NCBI GenBank assembly: GCA_036872755.1
Contig: JAVHNS010000019.1
Location: 620,001-684,000 of the forward strand
Source: Orbilia blumenaviensis
Lineage: Eukaryota > Ascomycota > Orbiliomycetes > Orbiliales > Orbiliaceae
Reading direction: 5' to 3'
Length of the DNA: 64,000 nucleotides
The notes beneath the pieces were generated by a model that was given only the letters and a program-made list of their open reading frames with translations, did no database searches and was not told the DNA's origin. The position numbers and the translations under genes are program-made. This document shows positions 39,149 through 52,119 of this stretch, one piece after another (the stretch's first letter is position 1; the number at the start of each line of letters is the position of its first letter).

Positions 39149-40380
39149 ATGTCTATGAACACAGAACAGGAGAAGCCTCTCCTCCCTCTCTACTCGGATA
39201 TCCCGGAGCAGAAACCGGTCCCTCTGCCGCCACAGCAGCGAGAGGATTCGTTGGCGACCAAATATGCATGGCTGGCTGTCTATTTCGGGCTCAATCTGGC
39301 CCTTACTCTCTATAATAAATCAGTGATGGGCTCGAAGGTGCGTAGGATTCATCCGAATGTTTCAACCATATTTTTATGCTAGTCAGAATCCATTGCAATG
39401 CTAACATTAGCGAACGATATAGCCCGATCGTCCGGCAATATTCCCATTCCCTTATCTCCTTACAGGTTTGCACGCCCTGTGCGGTTCGATAGGATGCATG
39501 TTCTTTTATGCTCGTGGCGCTTTCACATTTACAAGGTTATCAGAGTATGAAAACATCATTATGTTGCTGTTCTCTGGCCTATACACAATCAACATTGCTA
39601 TTTCCAATGTATCACTGTAAGTGCATTTCCCAAAGATTTTTTTTTTCCAGCAGGAATAACTGAAGCTGATTGTGTTTGTATAGGAATTTGGTCACTGTTC
39701 CCTTCCACCAGGTCGTCCGTGCTATGACCCCTTTCTTCACCGTCATTATCTTTGTTGTCTGCTTCCGAAAGACCTACGGATACATGACCTACATCTCCCT
39801 GATTCCCGTCGTTGCCGGTGTTGGTTTCGCCACAGCAGGTGATTACTACTTCACACCTCTCGGTTTCTTCTTGACTCTCCTAGGCGCTTTCCTCGCTGCC
39901 CTCAAGACCGTCGTCACCAACAAGGTCCAAACCGGAAGACTCCGACTGACTGCTTTCGAACTCCTGGCCCGCATGTCGCCACTCGCCTTCCTTCAGACTC
40001 TCCTCTACTCCTACTATACTGGAGAAATGGCCAAGGCTCGCGTTTGGTTCTTCACTTCTTACGACAATCAGAAAGCTATGATTTTGCTATTGAACGGTGC
40101 CATCGCTTTTGCTTTGAATGTTATCAGCTTCACTGCCAACAAGAAGACCGGTGCATTGACAATGACTGTTGCCGCCAACGTCAAGCAGATTCTGACAATC
40201 GTCATCTCGTTCGCTTTCTACGACCTCAGAGTGACCTGGCTCAACTCGCTTGGAATCATTCTCACATTGATCGGTGGAGCCTGGTACGCTAAGGTGGAAC
40301 TGGAAGCCAAGCAGAGGAACAACCCACAGCAGAAAGAGGGTCCTCCTTCGTTGCAGCACGTCGTTGTCACAAAGTCGTGA
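39149..40380 (+). CDS. Triose-phosphate-translocator-type transporter (DMT superfamily)
   Basis: Three exons (39149-39337, 39423-39616, 39684-40380) give 359 aa. About ten hydrophobic helices follow a 35-residue polar N terminus, starting with WLAVYFGLNLALTLYNKSVM. The order of motifs fits the TPT family of nucleotide-sugar and phosphate-ester transporters: NIAISNVSLNLVTVPFHQVVRA, then the PF-x-T helix, KTVVTNKVQTG, and a late SFTANKKTGALTMTVAANVKQ. Fungal members usually sit in the Golgi or ER membrane. The substrate cannot be told from sequence. The C-terminal tail is polar and carries no clear KKXX retrieval signal. Codon choice (C/T-ending, e.g. CTC, ATC, GTC) and the long CT-rich leader suggest high expression. 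The second exon start was placed at CCCGATCGTCCG because it keeps phase with exon 1. Confidence 0.9.
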
Positions 40381-41606
40381 GACATCTCTCTTTTTCCTCG
40401 CTGGTGTCTTTTTGAGCGATTTTCATTTTTTCCAACTTTGTGAATTTTGTCCGACACATCCTTCGAAATCCTATCTGGTTTATAGCGGAACGGAAATGAA
40501 ACAATTACTCCCTTGTTCTTTTTGGTCTTTCGAGAAACAAAAAAATTTCGTTGTTACTACTATTACTACTAAAGTCGCATTATAGAGGAGGGGTTTTGTC
40601 GTTAAAGCAAGCAAATGGGTACTCTTTTTGGCATTCTTTTCGAACACTTGCTTCTATCAATCACCTTTTTTACACATCTTCGTTTACCAGAGCCCGCTTC
40701 TTTTTTTTTTTTCCCTGAGCGAGTTTGGAGCATTCATGGGATCAACCTCATCCGTTTACCTACCATAATTCGCATTCCGATATCCGCCCGCGTTGGCATT
40801 TCGCATAGGAGCGTCTCGCGTCGTCGTCATACAGAATTCAACATATGCACATCAGAAACCTCTCTAACCCCTTCAGCATTCCGCTCCTGCTGGCATAAAC
40901 CCGGCTTTTCTTCAGATTTTCTTCTTACCAACTTTTTTTTTTTTTTTTTTTCTTTTCTCGGCTCGTCGTCCTGGACGATACTTTTCTTGGCCCTGCTTGC
41001 GTGTGTTTTCGATGTGTTTCATGACCTTATAAGCTTAATGTGGTTGATATTTTTTTCCCTTTTGTCTCTTTTGTCTAGCAAACTTGTCCTCTTTTGTTCC
41101 ATTTCCCTTTTTTTTGCGTCTCTCTTCGACCTTCTTCTTTCTATACCCACGAAGGTTCCATTATTCAACACCTTGTTTCTCTTCTTTTCTCCTCTTTATA
41201 ATTTTTAAACCCGGGGTTGATGGGGTTGATGATTTAGCTTTTTTAGCCCAGAAACTTTTTTCACTCGGTTTGCTAAAGCTTCTTTATCGATGTTGTTCTT
41301 TCTCCCTTTCTTCTTCTTTTTTTCTTTCCTCATCTCATTTTTTTACGGGATGAGGCTATTCTTGTATATACCCATTCTTCATTATTACTTACTACTATTA
41401 CTACTACTAACTAACTAGTACACAAATACAAAAATTGAAAAATAAACAATTCAAACAAACCTGAGCTCTCTCTCTCTCTCTCTCTCTTTTCGTGAGACTT
41501 GCGTAGCTTCGAAATTCAAAGACATGATGACATGCTATTAGAGAAAACCCAACCCATCCCAACATCCTCCTTGATCACGATCGTACCATACCGTGCAGTT
41601 CCAGCC

Positions 41607-41627
41607 GGGGGGGGGGGGGGGGGGGGG
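41607..41627. repeat. 21-base G homopolymer
   Basis: An uninterrupted run of 21 G on the plus strand, long enough to form G-quadruplex structures. Nearly all other long homopolymers in the window are A or T. The next longest G run is the 12-base tract at about 57209-57220, in an intron of the PX gene (its poly-C acceptor tract on the coding strand). Confidence 0.9.
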
Positions 41628-42713
41628 TGGCTACATACCTAACATGTGTACTGAGTACACACGAGACATAGGTAAACAATCCAGGATTCAACCCGATAGG
41701 CTAACGACGCACGACCATAGACGTGTATGTATATGCATATTTCTGTGAACATGAACCCCACACCGCATAAACTGCATGTTTTTTTATATACACGTCGGTT
41801 GTATATACTACTATACCATATAGATATCATGATCTACCATCTTAAAAAAAAAAAAACAAATACATGATCCCAATTAAAACGTCAGACATCATCACCTTGG
41901 AAAAAAAGTAGCCAATATACTTATGTACACCCGCTCACAGCCCTTCCCGCCAAGGAAACGTCTAAATGAACGGCGCCAAGTGGGCCCTCCCCTCCCAAAA
42001 CCTTCGTCGCGAATCGCCATGAAAGAACAAGAACTGTGTGTTAATGTATGTATGTACTGACCGGGGAGGGGAGGGGGGCTACGTAATCCTCCATGCAGCT
42101 GTGGATGCTTTTTTAAGGGGGGACTTTGGGCTTTGCCGAGTTCCGGTTTTGTCAATGTCTATTCTTTCGGGGTTTATACAGTATATACAGTATAATACAG
42201 TGGTACAATGCGCGGTAGGTAGGTGGGTGTAGCGTATCATCCGATATTTCCATGTTGGGGTAAGGGGAGGTTCGCATAATTACCTACTTAAACCTAGGTT
42301 GGTGGGACATACATATGTAGAACTGAATTCTGTGGGCAGTGCAGGTTTCGAATTGAAGATCTCTCTCTCTCTTGTTTTTTTTTTTTAACTACGAATCTGT
42401 CTGTGCCAGAGTATAGACTAACTTGACACTATTTGAGAGACCAGAGCTCTGGAGGTGGGGGGGAGGGCCTGGTAGGTTAAGCAAAGCTTCGGCTTGCAAT
42501 TGAACGCTAACTACCTTTAATGTCTAATAGTTCGAAGTAGTTAAGCCAAAGCCAAAGCTGGAGCAAGGGCACGGACGCCAGCCAGCTGGGATAATACATA
42601 CGTGCGCAGTGCTTGTATTGTATTGTATTGTATGGGGCATAACTAGAGGTATCAAAGCTGAGATCTCAAGAAGGTCTAGAAAATCGAATATCGAATATCT
42701 AAAACCCACCGGT

Positions 42714-42715
<2 letters not shown>

Positions 42716-42744
<29 letters not shown>
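42716..42744. repeat. 29-base T homopolymer
   Basis: The longest homopolymer in the window, in the intergenic region between the translocator and haspin genes. Exact length may be affected by sequencing error. Confidence 0.85.
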
Positions 42745-42747
<3 letters not shown>

Positions 42748-43334
42748 TTAGCGATTCCCCTGGTGTTTAAGTTACGTTTCTTCCGTCTGCAGCCATTGCT
42801 AACTATCCTTGAATTCCAATACTACATGCAAAAGAAGGCTATTGACGGGGAACAAAGGCAGGCGCCGTTATGCATTGCATATGTCTGCCTCAATCCCGTC
42901 TATGTCAACCGGACCGCCATAAAAACATCGGAATTGGAATAAAAAAAATAAAAAAAATAAAAAAAATAAACTAAACTAATCGATTGAGAAACCATATACC
43001 ATGAGACTAAACCAACCTCCCCCCTTATCATATCTCAATCAATTGACCCTTTAAACCTTTTTTTTCCCTCTTCAACAAAAAAGAAATCGGGATATTAGTA
43101 GTGCATAATCGCCACCGCAATCTCCGTCCCGACACGCAAGACCACATATACATACTTAGACGCTCCCGGACCCCAAGTTTCCCCCCACCTACCCACTAAT
43201 CCACTATTCAACTAACTAGGAATATATATTGCAATTGTACGACAATGGCTAAAATAATGTAATTTACCATTCGACTGCATCCTGGATTCATGAAATCGTG
43301 ATCATGCCATAAACTTACCGCGCGCGCCCTTGGA

Positions 43335-43366
<32 letters not shown>

Positions 43367-45202
43367 GAAATTCATTCCGATGAAGAACGGAGTGTAAGAG
43401 TTAACCTAGACTACGGTAAACGGGGCTAACCGGTTAACCGAGTTTATATATTTTTTTCATGTAGTTAAGCCCAGATTTATCCATATATATAAGGTGCATT
43501 GAGGCCCAGACGTCTAGACGCTTGTATAGCAATAGCATTGATATTAACACACAAGCGCCTGCGCCTGGCGATGTTAAGCGGTTCTCGAGATCGCGGATAT
43601 ATATATGTAGACGTCGGCGTTAATATTGACTATTGACTATTCTACTCTCTAAAAAGTCGATGAATAGATACTGTTACCACTAGCTTTTAGGGGGACCTGG
43701 CTAACCTACAATACGTAATACTAACCACCCCAATACCTCAGCATATCTACTTCCTTACTTAACACAGGTTCACCCTACCCATCAAGTCGATCGTCTGGGG
43801 GCTGAACAATTAATGTACCACCCAACCAAACCCACGGGGGCTGAGAAAAAAAGACGGATGTGATGTACTTACTTACACAATGCTATACATGTCTCAGGAC
43901 CCCCCCAGCCAGGCCAGAACTACCCTAGCTCTTCCGTCGGCAACCCCCATACATATGTACATGTCAGTCGATCGATCCCCAGCTATCATGCAATCTGGAT
44001 CACAGTATCCTATATATATATACATCATCATCATCATAAACAGCAACCTTCTGGCCAGGAACTTCAACCAAAGTCTCAGTGTGTAACACACCCTTCCCCC
44101 CCTTTTATAGCTGAGGGCTCTAGACCACAACGTTACATTATGGGTAGGTAAGGTAGTTACTTTACCTGCCACCTTGAATAAACGAATAATTATTAGACAA
44201 AAGGGAACGTGGGGTTCGTTACCAGCCGGGTGGACGGACGGGCTATACCGCTCTTGCTCGCTCGCCTCGCCTCGGGGATTTATTTAATTGAATCATTTTT
44301 TTATCAATTTGTTTATCCCAACCGCTTGGGTCCCGTAAGTTGGTATGTCATGGTCTCGTAAACCGGCCTCAACGGCATGTCATGATAAGGAATATGCCAG
44401 TGCAAAAGTGAATATAGCTACAATTATATGTACTGACAAAAGACCTCGAGTGATAAAGCCCGTGATATCGATCCCCAACTGTGGATTTTATAATTAAATA
44501 ATGACATTAGACATTTGTTATGCAATCACTCAAACAAAAAAGAGGCATTCTAAAAAAGATTATATCTAAGTAATTACCTACCTACCTACCTACCTACTGT
44601 ACGTATAGTCTCGTAAACGTTTAAACAAGCGAGCTAATGTGATATATATATATTTGTACCGGTTTTGGTCAACTGAATTATCCTGATATAATGTTCTACC
44701 ACTTTTAAATTGCAACCCACTGTGGGCTGTAGCACGCTGAAGATCTATAGTTACCATGAAGCTTCTATTTATCGTACCCTGATGATAGCTCTTCCAGGGT
44801 TATAGTGCGCAAGCATTATAGCTTATGGTCTATATAAAACCATGGTTCTCATTCCGATTACTACGAGACTAATTCCGATCTGTATCCACACCCAAACAAA
44901 ATACAAAGTCTATATACAATAAACTAGAGACAGACAAAAAAAAACTCCAAAGCCATGAGATATCGGTAAATGATGCAAAATATGCAATTTGTCCAATCTG
45001 TAATACTCCCGCCAGAATGTATATACACAGAGTAATAATCCAAAAAACTAAAACTACGCCGTCCCAAACCCCCATGTTTTTTTTTATTTAAGAAAAGGCA
45101 GAACTTATCAAAAAATACCCAAATCATATATACTCATGCTTAAGAATATGATATATAGCCATATATCCATAACCCTCCCCTAAAAAAATGCAACAAAGCA
45201 AC

Positions 45203-48001
45203 CTACTTCCTCAACCTCTCCGACCTCCTAACCCCTCCCTTCCCACCCCTCTTCCTCTTCTCAACCTGCACCTCCTTCTCCACCCCCGCCACAACCACTA
45301 CCTCACTTTCCAACGTCTCCCCCCTCCTCCTAGCTCTCTCCTCATCAAGCACCCCAAAAACCCCTTCCTCCAAACACCACCTCTCAATATCCACCGCCCC
45401 TCCAAACCTCGCCCCATCAGCATCAACCTCCGCATCCAAAACCTCATGAATCCTCATAACCATCCCCCAACAGGCAAGATCGAACGCATTCTTCTTGGCT
45501 TTGGAAGGTTTCCATATCCTCAGTTTCCCATCGTTTCTTCTTCCGTCGTCAGATCTTATCAATTGTTTGATTAGGAAGTGCAGCCAGATTACGTTTGACC
45601 GCGGGCAGTAGAGGGACCAGTCCGGTTTGTTGATTCTTTCCGAACGGCGGGTACTGCTGTTGGTGCTGGTTGTGGGATGCCCGTTTGCGGCTGCTACCAG
45701 TTTTACGACTTCGTCTCGCACGCTATATCATAATATCAGCATACAAACCCTCTTGTCATATTAAAAAAATAAGGAAAGGAAAAGGGAGAAGTAAAAAAGA
45801 CTCACATCCGATAAATATCAAACTGATACAACCCCTCCGCCTCAAACATCCCTTCCTCCATCTCCATAAACGCCACTCCACCCCCAACTTCCTCAGGAAT
45901 CTTCGCCCTCGAAAGCGTATAATCAATCATAGTAACTACCACATCCTCAAACCCCGCATGCGTAACCTCCAAACTCCTCCCCACCCCTGAATCCTCCCTA
46001 ACCCCAACCTCCCTCTCCTTCTTAACATCCCTAACCAACAAATTCCCAGAATGTAAATCTCTATGCTCAAACTCTCGATCCCTTTCAGCTTGTGCGAACG
46101 CTGAGATCGTTTGTCGGAATATTTCCAGTGGGACGTCCCATGTGCTCCAGCGGGTGTCTTCGAGACTGCACCCGCCGTCTTCGAGGGCGATTATGGCGTG
46201 GTAGGGGGTGTCGACGTAGATCGGGATTGTGGGGTCGTATCTACTGTTGTTCTTTTCTTCCCAGAGTCGCCATGCTGCTTCTAGTTCGGGGGGGATGCGG
46301 GTGCAGACGACTTGGCAGCCGAGGTATTTGATAAATCCGGGGATGGGGGATAGCGCGCGGGTAGTTTTTAGCTCTTGTAGGACTTCCATCTGTGTTTTTG
46401 TAGAACTTAGTATTTAGATCCAGTAAAAGAAAATTAAACAAACGGAAAGTGAAAGGGAGAGAGAGAGGGAAGACATACAACATTCGTCTCCGTCGTCATC
46501 GGCACAAACTTCAGCACCACAGACCGTCCATCATCTCTCTTGTGAATATACACCTCCGCAAAACTCGACTCTCCGATCTTTTTGATATGTGAAAAGTCCG
46601 AGGAGATTGTTTGTAGGTATTCCGTGTAGGAGATGATCTGTGGTTTGTCGCATACGGGGAGGAGGGAGTGGATCTTGCTGTTGCGCTCGAAATTTGGTAT
46701 TTCTACAGGTGGGGTGACGAGGCCCTTTGGTTTTTTGGTTGGCTTGGGTGTTGGTGTGACGTTAGTTTGGGGCTGTTTGGTTGGTGTGGAGGGTGCTGCA
46801 ATTTTATAATAGAAGAAATGTTAGATATAAATTCTTTCGAGGCGTTTTTTTTTTTAAAAAAGGGTAATAATGAATGGGTGGTGGTGGTCTTACGAGAATG
46901 CAGAGTTAAAGAGCGCAGACCGGTGATGATCTCCGGGTCTTTAACGGCGAGAGCGGGGCCTTCTTGGATACGACCGCGACGTCTGGCTTCATTGTGGAGC
47001 TCTCCGCGCTTTTCGGGGCTGATGAAGACGGACTCGTCGTATTCCTCGATTTCTTGGACGTCGTCCTCGTCGTATTCCTCCTCTTCCTCCTCTTCCTCCT
47101 CATTATCATCGTTAGACCCGTCGGATTCGGATTGTGTGTATTCCACTGCTTCTTCTTCTTCTTCTTGTTCGCTATGTCCTTGTGGTTGGGGCTCGGCGGC
47201 CTCTGCTTCGAGGGGAGGGGTTATGCTGCGCCTGGAGGATACTATCTCAACAGCGAAGGTCTCCCTGCGCTTGACAGCTGTCTGTTCTTGCGCATAACCC
47301 TGCTGCAGCTCAACCTCGACCTCGACCTCAACTTCAGCAGAAGCAGCAGCAACCACCACTTCTTCATGCGCGAAAGTCTCAGTCTCAGCCGGCTGACAAA
47401 CCGGCTCCGGTATTCTGCTCTCCCGCCTGGCACATGAATTCCTCTGCTTGGGTTTATTCTTGGGAGTAGATGGAGGTTGTAGCTGATTGAGTTGATTGTC
47501 TGGTTTGGGGATAAGCGGCTGGCGGGTTCTGAGGTGGACGGGCATGGTCGGGGCATGCTGCTGCTTGACAGGGGAAATATCGACATCCTCATTGTCATCA
47601 ACGCCGGCGTCGTTAGATGTCAATACTTGCTTGGCTGCTGTATCATAACAATAAAACTTATGTGTCAGTACATATACTTATATAATACAGGTATGGATAT
47701 ATAGTATATAATTCTAACAATCAAAGAGGTGTATAATATGAGAGGGGACCGACTGACCTGCTCTCTCAACCAACGGCGATTGCGGCGGAGACTCCAGTAC
47801 AAAGCTATCGTCGTCATCGTCATCACTATCAGAACCACGGGTCCCGGAAGCTACAGGAACGGCGGATGGCCTCTGCAGGAGCAGTCCCTGGTGTTTCCGT
47901 TGGGAGTCCCATGCGCGGGCCGAGCCTCTGAAGGACTTTGTGAGGGTTCCGGCGCGACGGCCTGTGCCGTACTGCTTTGGCTTGTGTAGGGCCGACGGCA
48001 T
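45203..48001 (-). CDS. Haspin-type histone H3 kinase
   Basis: Five exons (48001-47758, 47637-46894, 46795-46479, 46389-45806, 45722-45203) give 802 aa. Haspin phosphorylates histone H3 Thr3 in mitosis and so helps place the chromosomal passenger complex at centromeres. Residues 1-330 are disordered: an acidic block, a 'TPPLEAEAAEPQPQ' region and a run of nine Glu. The kinase domain begins near residue 400 with the Gly-loop IGESSFAEVY. It has the beta-3 Lys425 in VVLKF, a catalytic loop HRDLHSGNLLV (Asp546) and, in place of DFG, the haspin-specific DYT at 591-593 (MIDYTLSR). GLYQFDIYR and DWSLYCPRSNVIWLHFLIKQL are family signatures. About 110 residues with a strongly basic end (KRKRGGKGG) follow the core. 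It is divergent from ERO1. Confidence 0.93.
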
Positions 48002-50038
48002 TTTTTATTTTTATTTTTTTTACTTTCTTTATTGTGTCCACTCCCTTCTTCCTTTTTCTTCTTCTTCTTCTATTCCCTGTTACTAGTGTACTATTTCCCT
48101 TTACTCGTATTATACAACAGACACAGCCCCCCTGTAGAGATCGATCGATTGGTGTAGTGTAGTCGGTTGGATGGCTGATTGTTCGGGAAGCGGAGGGTGA
48201 GTGGGTGTATATGTAGTTTTTAATCCAATATGGTTAATATAGTATAGAGTGGATTGGAGTGGAGGGTATGCGGGCATATGGGTGGTGGGTGTGCAGGCAG
48301 TTTTGTAATTGGGGTGGTTTAATAGGTATTTGATAAAAAGAAGAGGTTGAAGTCAGTGGTGGTGATGGTGATGATGGTGCCGTCGTTTGGGGAATGCTGA
48401 TTTGGATGTTTCCGGGGGCACGTCGTTCGTTCGTCCGCCCCGTCGTCGGGTTAGACAAAGAGGGATTGGGATGTTGTGGAATTGCCTGTTTGGGACGCTC
48501 TCCAAACAACGCCCTTCGTCTGCTGGGGAAACCACCAGCCACAAAAACATTACATACATACATACACTAGCCACTGTGATACAAATACACACTAGCCACA
48601 GTTACTTGCATTGGCCACATTGCCTCATCTGGACCAAAATGTGGCTGTGGTGGTACTATTTATAGGGGGAAAGGGAAACGACAGGGATCTGGTTTGCGGC
48701 GACGGCGGAACACTACGAGTGCTAGTAGCACAGGAACAGGGACAACAGGAAACAGGACAAGGCGGAACCAAACAGCGATTGATCCGATGGAGCCGCTCCC
48801 CCCGGCCTGGCCTGTTTGTCCTCTATATTCCTCTGTTCCTGCATGCATGCCCCATCTATATATACTTAAAAAGTATTTAGTTCTTTCGAGTTTAAAAAGT
48901 TCGTCCGACGTCCGACGACTTGACATGGGCGAGTTTACTGCAATCTGGCCTGTACGCTCGGTCATGGCCGGTTATGACATATGCATTCCCCCGGCTTCCC
49001 GCATCGAATTTCGAATCTGACGGTCGATCATATACCCCTACATGCCATAAGCACTTAACTTCCTTACTTTACTTAACTACTTAGTTTATAGCGGACGGAC
49101 CGAATGAAGAAGGTCTTGAGAAAAAAAAAAAAAAAGGAATGGACTGATGCAGTTAGTATGATATATCTAAAGAGTGCGATGCAGGGGTAAAAAAAATCTT
49201 AGAAGGAGGAAGAATGAAGAAGAGTACACCGTTTCACGCCGGACATCGATTTCTAATCCACTTCCAGCTTTATATACTCCTACTTCTTCTTCCCTTTCCA
49301 ATCTTGTATACTTCTGATCTATAGGGGGGAGACCTTTCTACTTCATGTATACATCTGTCTAAATAACTCTTTGTTTTTTAACCATCGTATTCTCTTTTTA
49401 TATATTTTTTTAAAGCTTTAGCCCCCGCCATAAAAAGGAAAGTAGAAGGGGGAAAAGTTAAAGACGCTATTCTCACGCCACCCCGGAATCATAATCCTAG
49501 ACATCTTCTTTTCCTGCGATCTCACCAGCGCAGCCTACCTAGCCTAGCTATCCCCCATTCTATCCAGTTATAATCTTATATGATACGATAGTACAATAGG
49601 AATAGGATGCGGATGGCCTCTTGATCGCATCACCATTCTTTGTGGAATTCAGAACAGCCTGTCATCTTTGAAACCCTTCCCTCCTTCTCTTCTAATATCA
49701 ATATCAATTGCCTCCCCTCCACTCCCACTCCCACTCCCACTCCCACTCCGCTCCACTCCACTCCACTCTTCCCCCCTCTATTCCTCTTCCTCACTCTTAC
49801 TCGACCCTCCACATGCGCCGCCCATAGACATAGCTGCTACTTCTTTTTTTTACAACACTAGCAAGGTATCGGTATCGCGCATTCTTATTTATTTTTCAAC
49901 AACCCAACAGACCTTCAAAACCAACCAACCTCAAACTTCGAATCCTCACCTATCGACAAATATACTATTAAATATATTATATAATATAATAGAAAGATAT
50001 AGAGGGCAAAGAGAGAGAGAGAGAGACAGACACACACA
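48002..50038. promoter_or_regulatory. Divergent promoter region, haspin and ERO1
   Basis: Two kb between divergent start codons with no supported gene. It contains CCCACT tandem repeats followed by CTCCA repeats (about 49719-49768), a 15-A run near 49120 and GA-rich sequence directly before the ERO1 ATG (50009-50028). I looked for a clear unfolded-protein-response element before ERO1 and cannot point to one. Confidence 0.5.
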
Positions 50039-52119
50039 ATGGCCGCCCGCCGCACCCACCGGCACGCCGCTCGCGGCTTCTTCCTCGGTTGCCTCGTCGC
50101 CACAGCCACCCACGCCGCCGTCGACAAGGACCTCAGCTACTGCTCCGTACGTCTTTATACCCCCCAATCCCCCCCACCCCCTCTCTTAGCTCTATGAAGA
50201 AGCAGCTGTAGCTAATATATCAACAGAACGAACCAAACTCACTAGTCTCCGACGCCTGCGTCTCCTACGCCACCCTCGAATCCATCAACTCCGAAATCCG
50301 CCCCGCGATCCAATACCTAACCAACCACGTCGACTTCTTCACCTACTACCGTCTAGACCTCTACGGCCGCGAATGTCCCTTCTGGTCCGACGACGCCGGT
50401 TTCTGCGCAAACCGCGCTTGCGCCGTAGAACTAACCGATGAAAACGACATCCCTGAATCCTGGCGTTCCTCTGAATTGGGAAAATTGGAAGGTCCGAAGG
50501 CATCACAACCTTCGCCGGAGGTTAGGAAGGAGGAACCCTCGCCGTTTAAAGGTGAATTGGGGGAGGATACGGCTGAGAGCTGTGTTTTTGAACCGGCGGA
50601 GGGGGATAAGCGCGACTACTGCGTTCCTGAGGATGAAGGGAATGGGAATAATTGTGTATATGTCAGCTTGTTGGATAACCCTGAGAGGTTCACGGGGTAT
50701 GCGGGACAGTCGGCGAATAATGTATGGAAAGCGGTTTACCAGGAAAACTGCTTCAACACGCAAGCTCAGGCTCAGGCTCAGAAGCAGAGCACCAACAGCC
50801 AACCATTCGGCGCATTCGGCGCTGGTATGCCAAAGGCGCCGGTAGCGGCGGATCCTAATGCCGCCGCCGATCTCAAGAACGTGATGGATAGGAGGAAGCA
50901 TGAGGTCGTTCAGAAGAACTTGATCTCTCCGCCACCGGAGGAGCAGTGTCTTGAGAAACGGGTGTTTTACAAGGTCGTCAGCGGGATGCACGCCAGCATC
51001 TCCATGCACCTGTGCTACGACTTCTTCAATCAGACTACTGGCGAGTGGGTGCGTATTCCCCCTCTTACATACCTAACCCCCCTCCTATCACCCCCATAAT
51101 AACAATAGTAATATACTAACGAATCACGATGATATTTGAATTTAAACACAGGGCCCAAACCTCCAATGCTACAAATCCCGCCTCCACAACTTCCCAGACC
51201 GCATCCAAAACATGTACTTCAACTACGCAATCCTCCTCCGCGCGATCTCAAAACTCCGCAAAAACCTCCCTCAATACACCTTCTGCGCAGGAGACAAACG
51301 CACCAACGAATTCACCCGCAAAAAACTCGCAGCTCTGACGGACAGCATAGCATCCCACCCGAGCGTATTCGACGAAAGTGTAATGTTCAGAGATGAGAAT
51401 GCAGCTGTTTTAAAAGAGGATTTTAGAACGAGGTTTAGGAATGTTAGCAGATTGATGGATTGCGTTGGGTGTGATAAGTGTAGGCTTTGGGGGAAGTTGC
51501 AGACGTCAGGGTATGGAACTGCTATGAAGATACTTTTTGAATACGATGAGAATGAGGAAGGGGGGAATAAAAACCCGGTGTTAAGACGCACGGAGTTGGT
51601 AGCGCTGGTTAACACCCTCGGCCGGCTCTCGAATTCTCTACACGCATTCACGAGATTCGGGGCAATGATCGAACGGGAACGTGTGATCGAGGAAATGCGC
51701 GCTCAAGATGCGTTCGTGCAGCTGGAGAAGGAGGCGGAAAGACAAAGGAAGGAGGCTGAGGAGAAGAAGGATGAAGACGAGGGAATATTGAGATGGCCAG
51801 AACAGCCGGAGCTGACGGGGAATGAGTCGGTGAAGGAGCTGGTGATGCGTGAGATGGAGCTGATATGGTTCGCTTTTCGGTTCATCATGAAGAGTTGGTA
51901 TGACCTGCCGCTGAAGATGTGAGTCCCCTCCCCCTTTTCCACCCACCCACCATTCGCCTATTTAAATGCATCGTATAAGGGAATGTAATGGCTAATATAT
52001 TTTGATATAGATGGCGAATCTACCGCTGGGGCAGTGCCGTCGTGATGGACAAGTTCTTGGGCCGGGACCGCTACCAAACCCGCGTGTTCCCCTACCGCCA
52101 TGCCCTCGACGAGCTATAA
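50039..52119 (+). CDS. ERO1: ER oxidoreductin Ero1
   Basis: Four exons (50039-50146, 50227-51048, 51152-51918, 52011-52119) give 601 aa. Ero1 is the FAD enzyme of the ER lumen that reoxidises protein disulfide isomerase and passes electrons to O2. A signal peptide covers about residues 1-27 (basic start, then GFFLGCLVATATHA). The shuttle-Cys region includes YGRECPFWSDDAGFCANRACAVE. FAD-contact blocks such as WKAVYQENCF and HASISMHLCYDF are present. The core redox motif is C-x2-C-x2-C (CVGCDKC) at residues 414-420, followed by the family sequence RLWGKLQTSGYGTAMKIL. Residues about 515-545 are a charged, coiled-coil-like insertion (KEAERQRKEAEEKKDEDEG). The last exon encodes WRIYRWGSAVV and a short tail without HDEL. 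Length and motif order fit fungal Ero1. Confidence 0.96.

Larger units (their letters stand above)
40381..45202. repeat. Low-complexity intergenic region with long homopolymers
   Basis: Lies between two convergent stop codons and contains no supported gene. The 197-codon frame at 40615-41208 is an artefact of T-rich sequence. Seen here are a 19-T run (40933-40951), a CT dinucleotide run (about 41466-41487), a 21-G run (41607-41627), a TATACAG-type repeat (about 42177-42200), TGTAT repeats near 42613-42633, a 29-T run (42716-42744), AAAAAAAT repeats at about 42940-42970, a 27-A run (43334-43360) and TACC repeats (about 44577-44597). Confidence 0.7.

Noticed and set aside
38521..39315. 264-codon frame through the pyrimidine-rich leader
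   Set aside because: It starts from a non-ATG codon, overlaps the real start of the translocator in another frame and has no domain.
40615..41208. 197-codon plus-strand frame with many hydrophobic residues after the translocator gene
   Set aside because: The sequence is a T-rich 3' flank, which makes Phe/Leu-rich frames by chance. No family pattern and no splice context.
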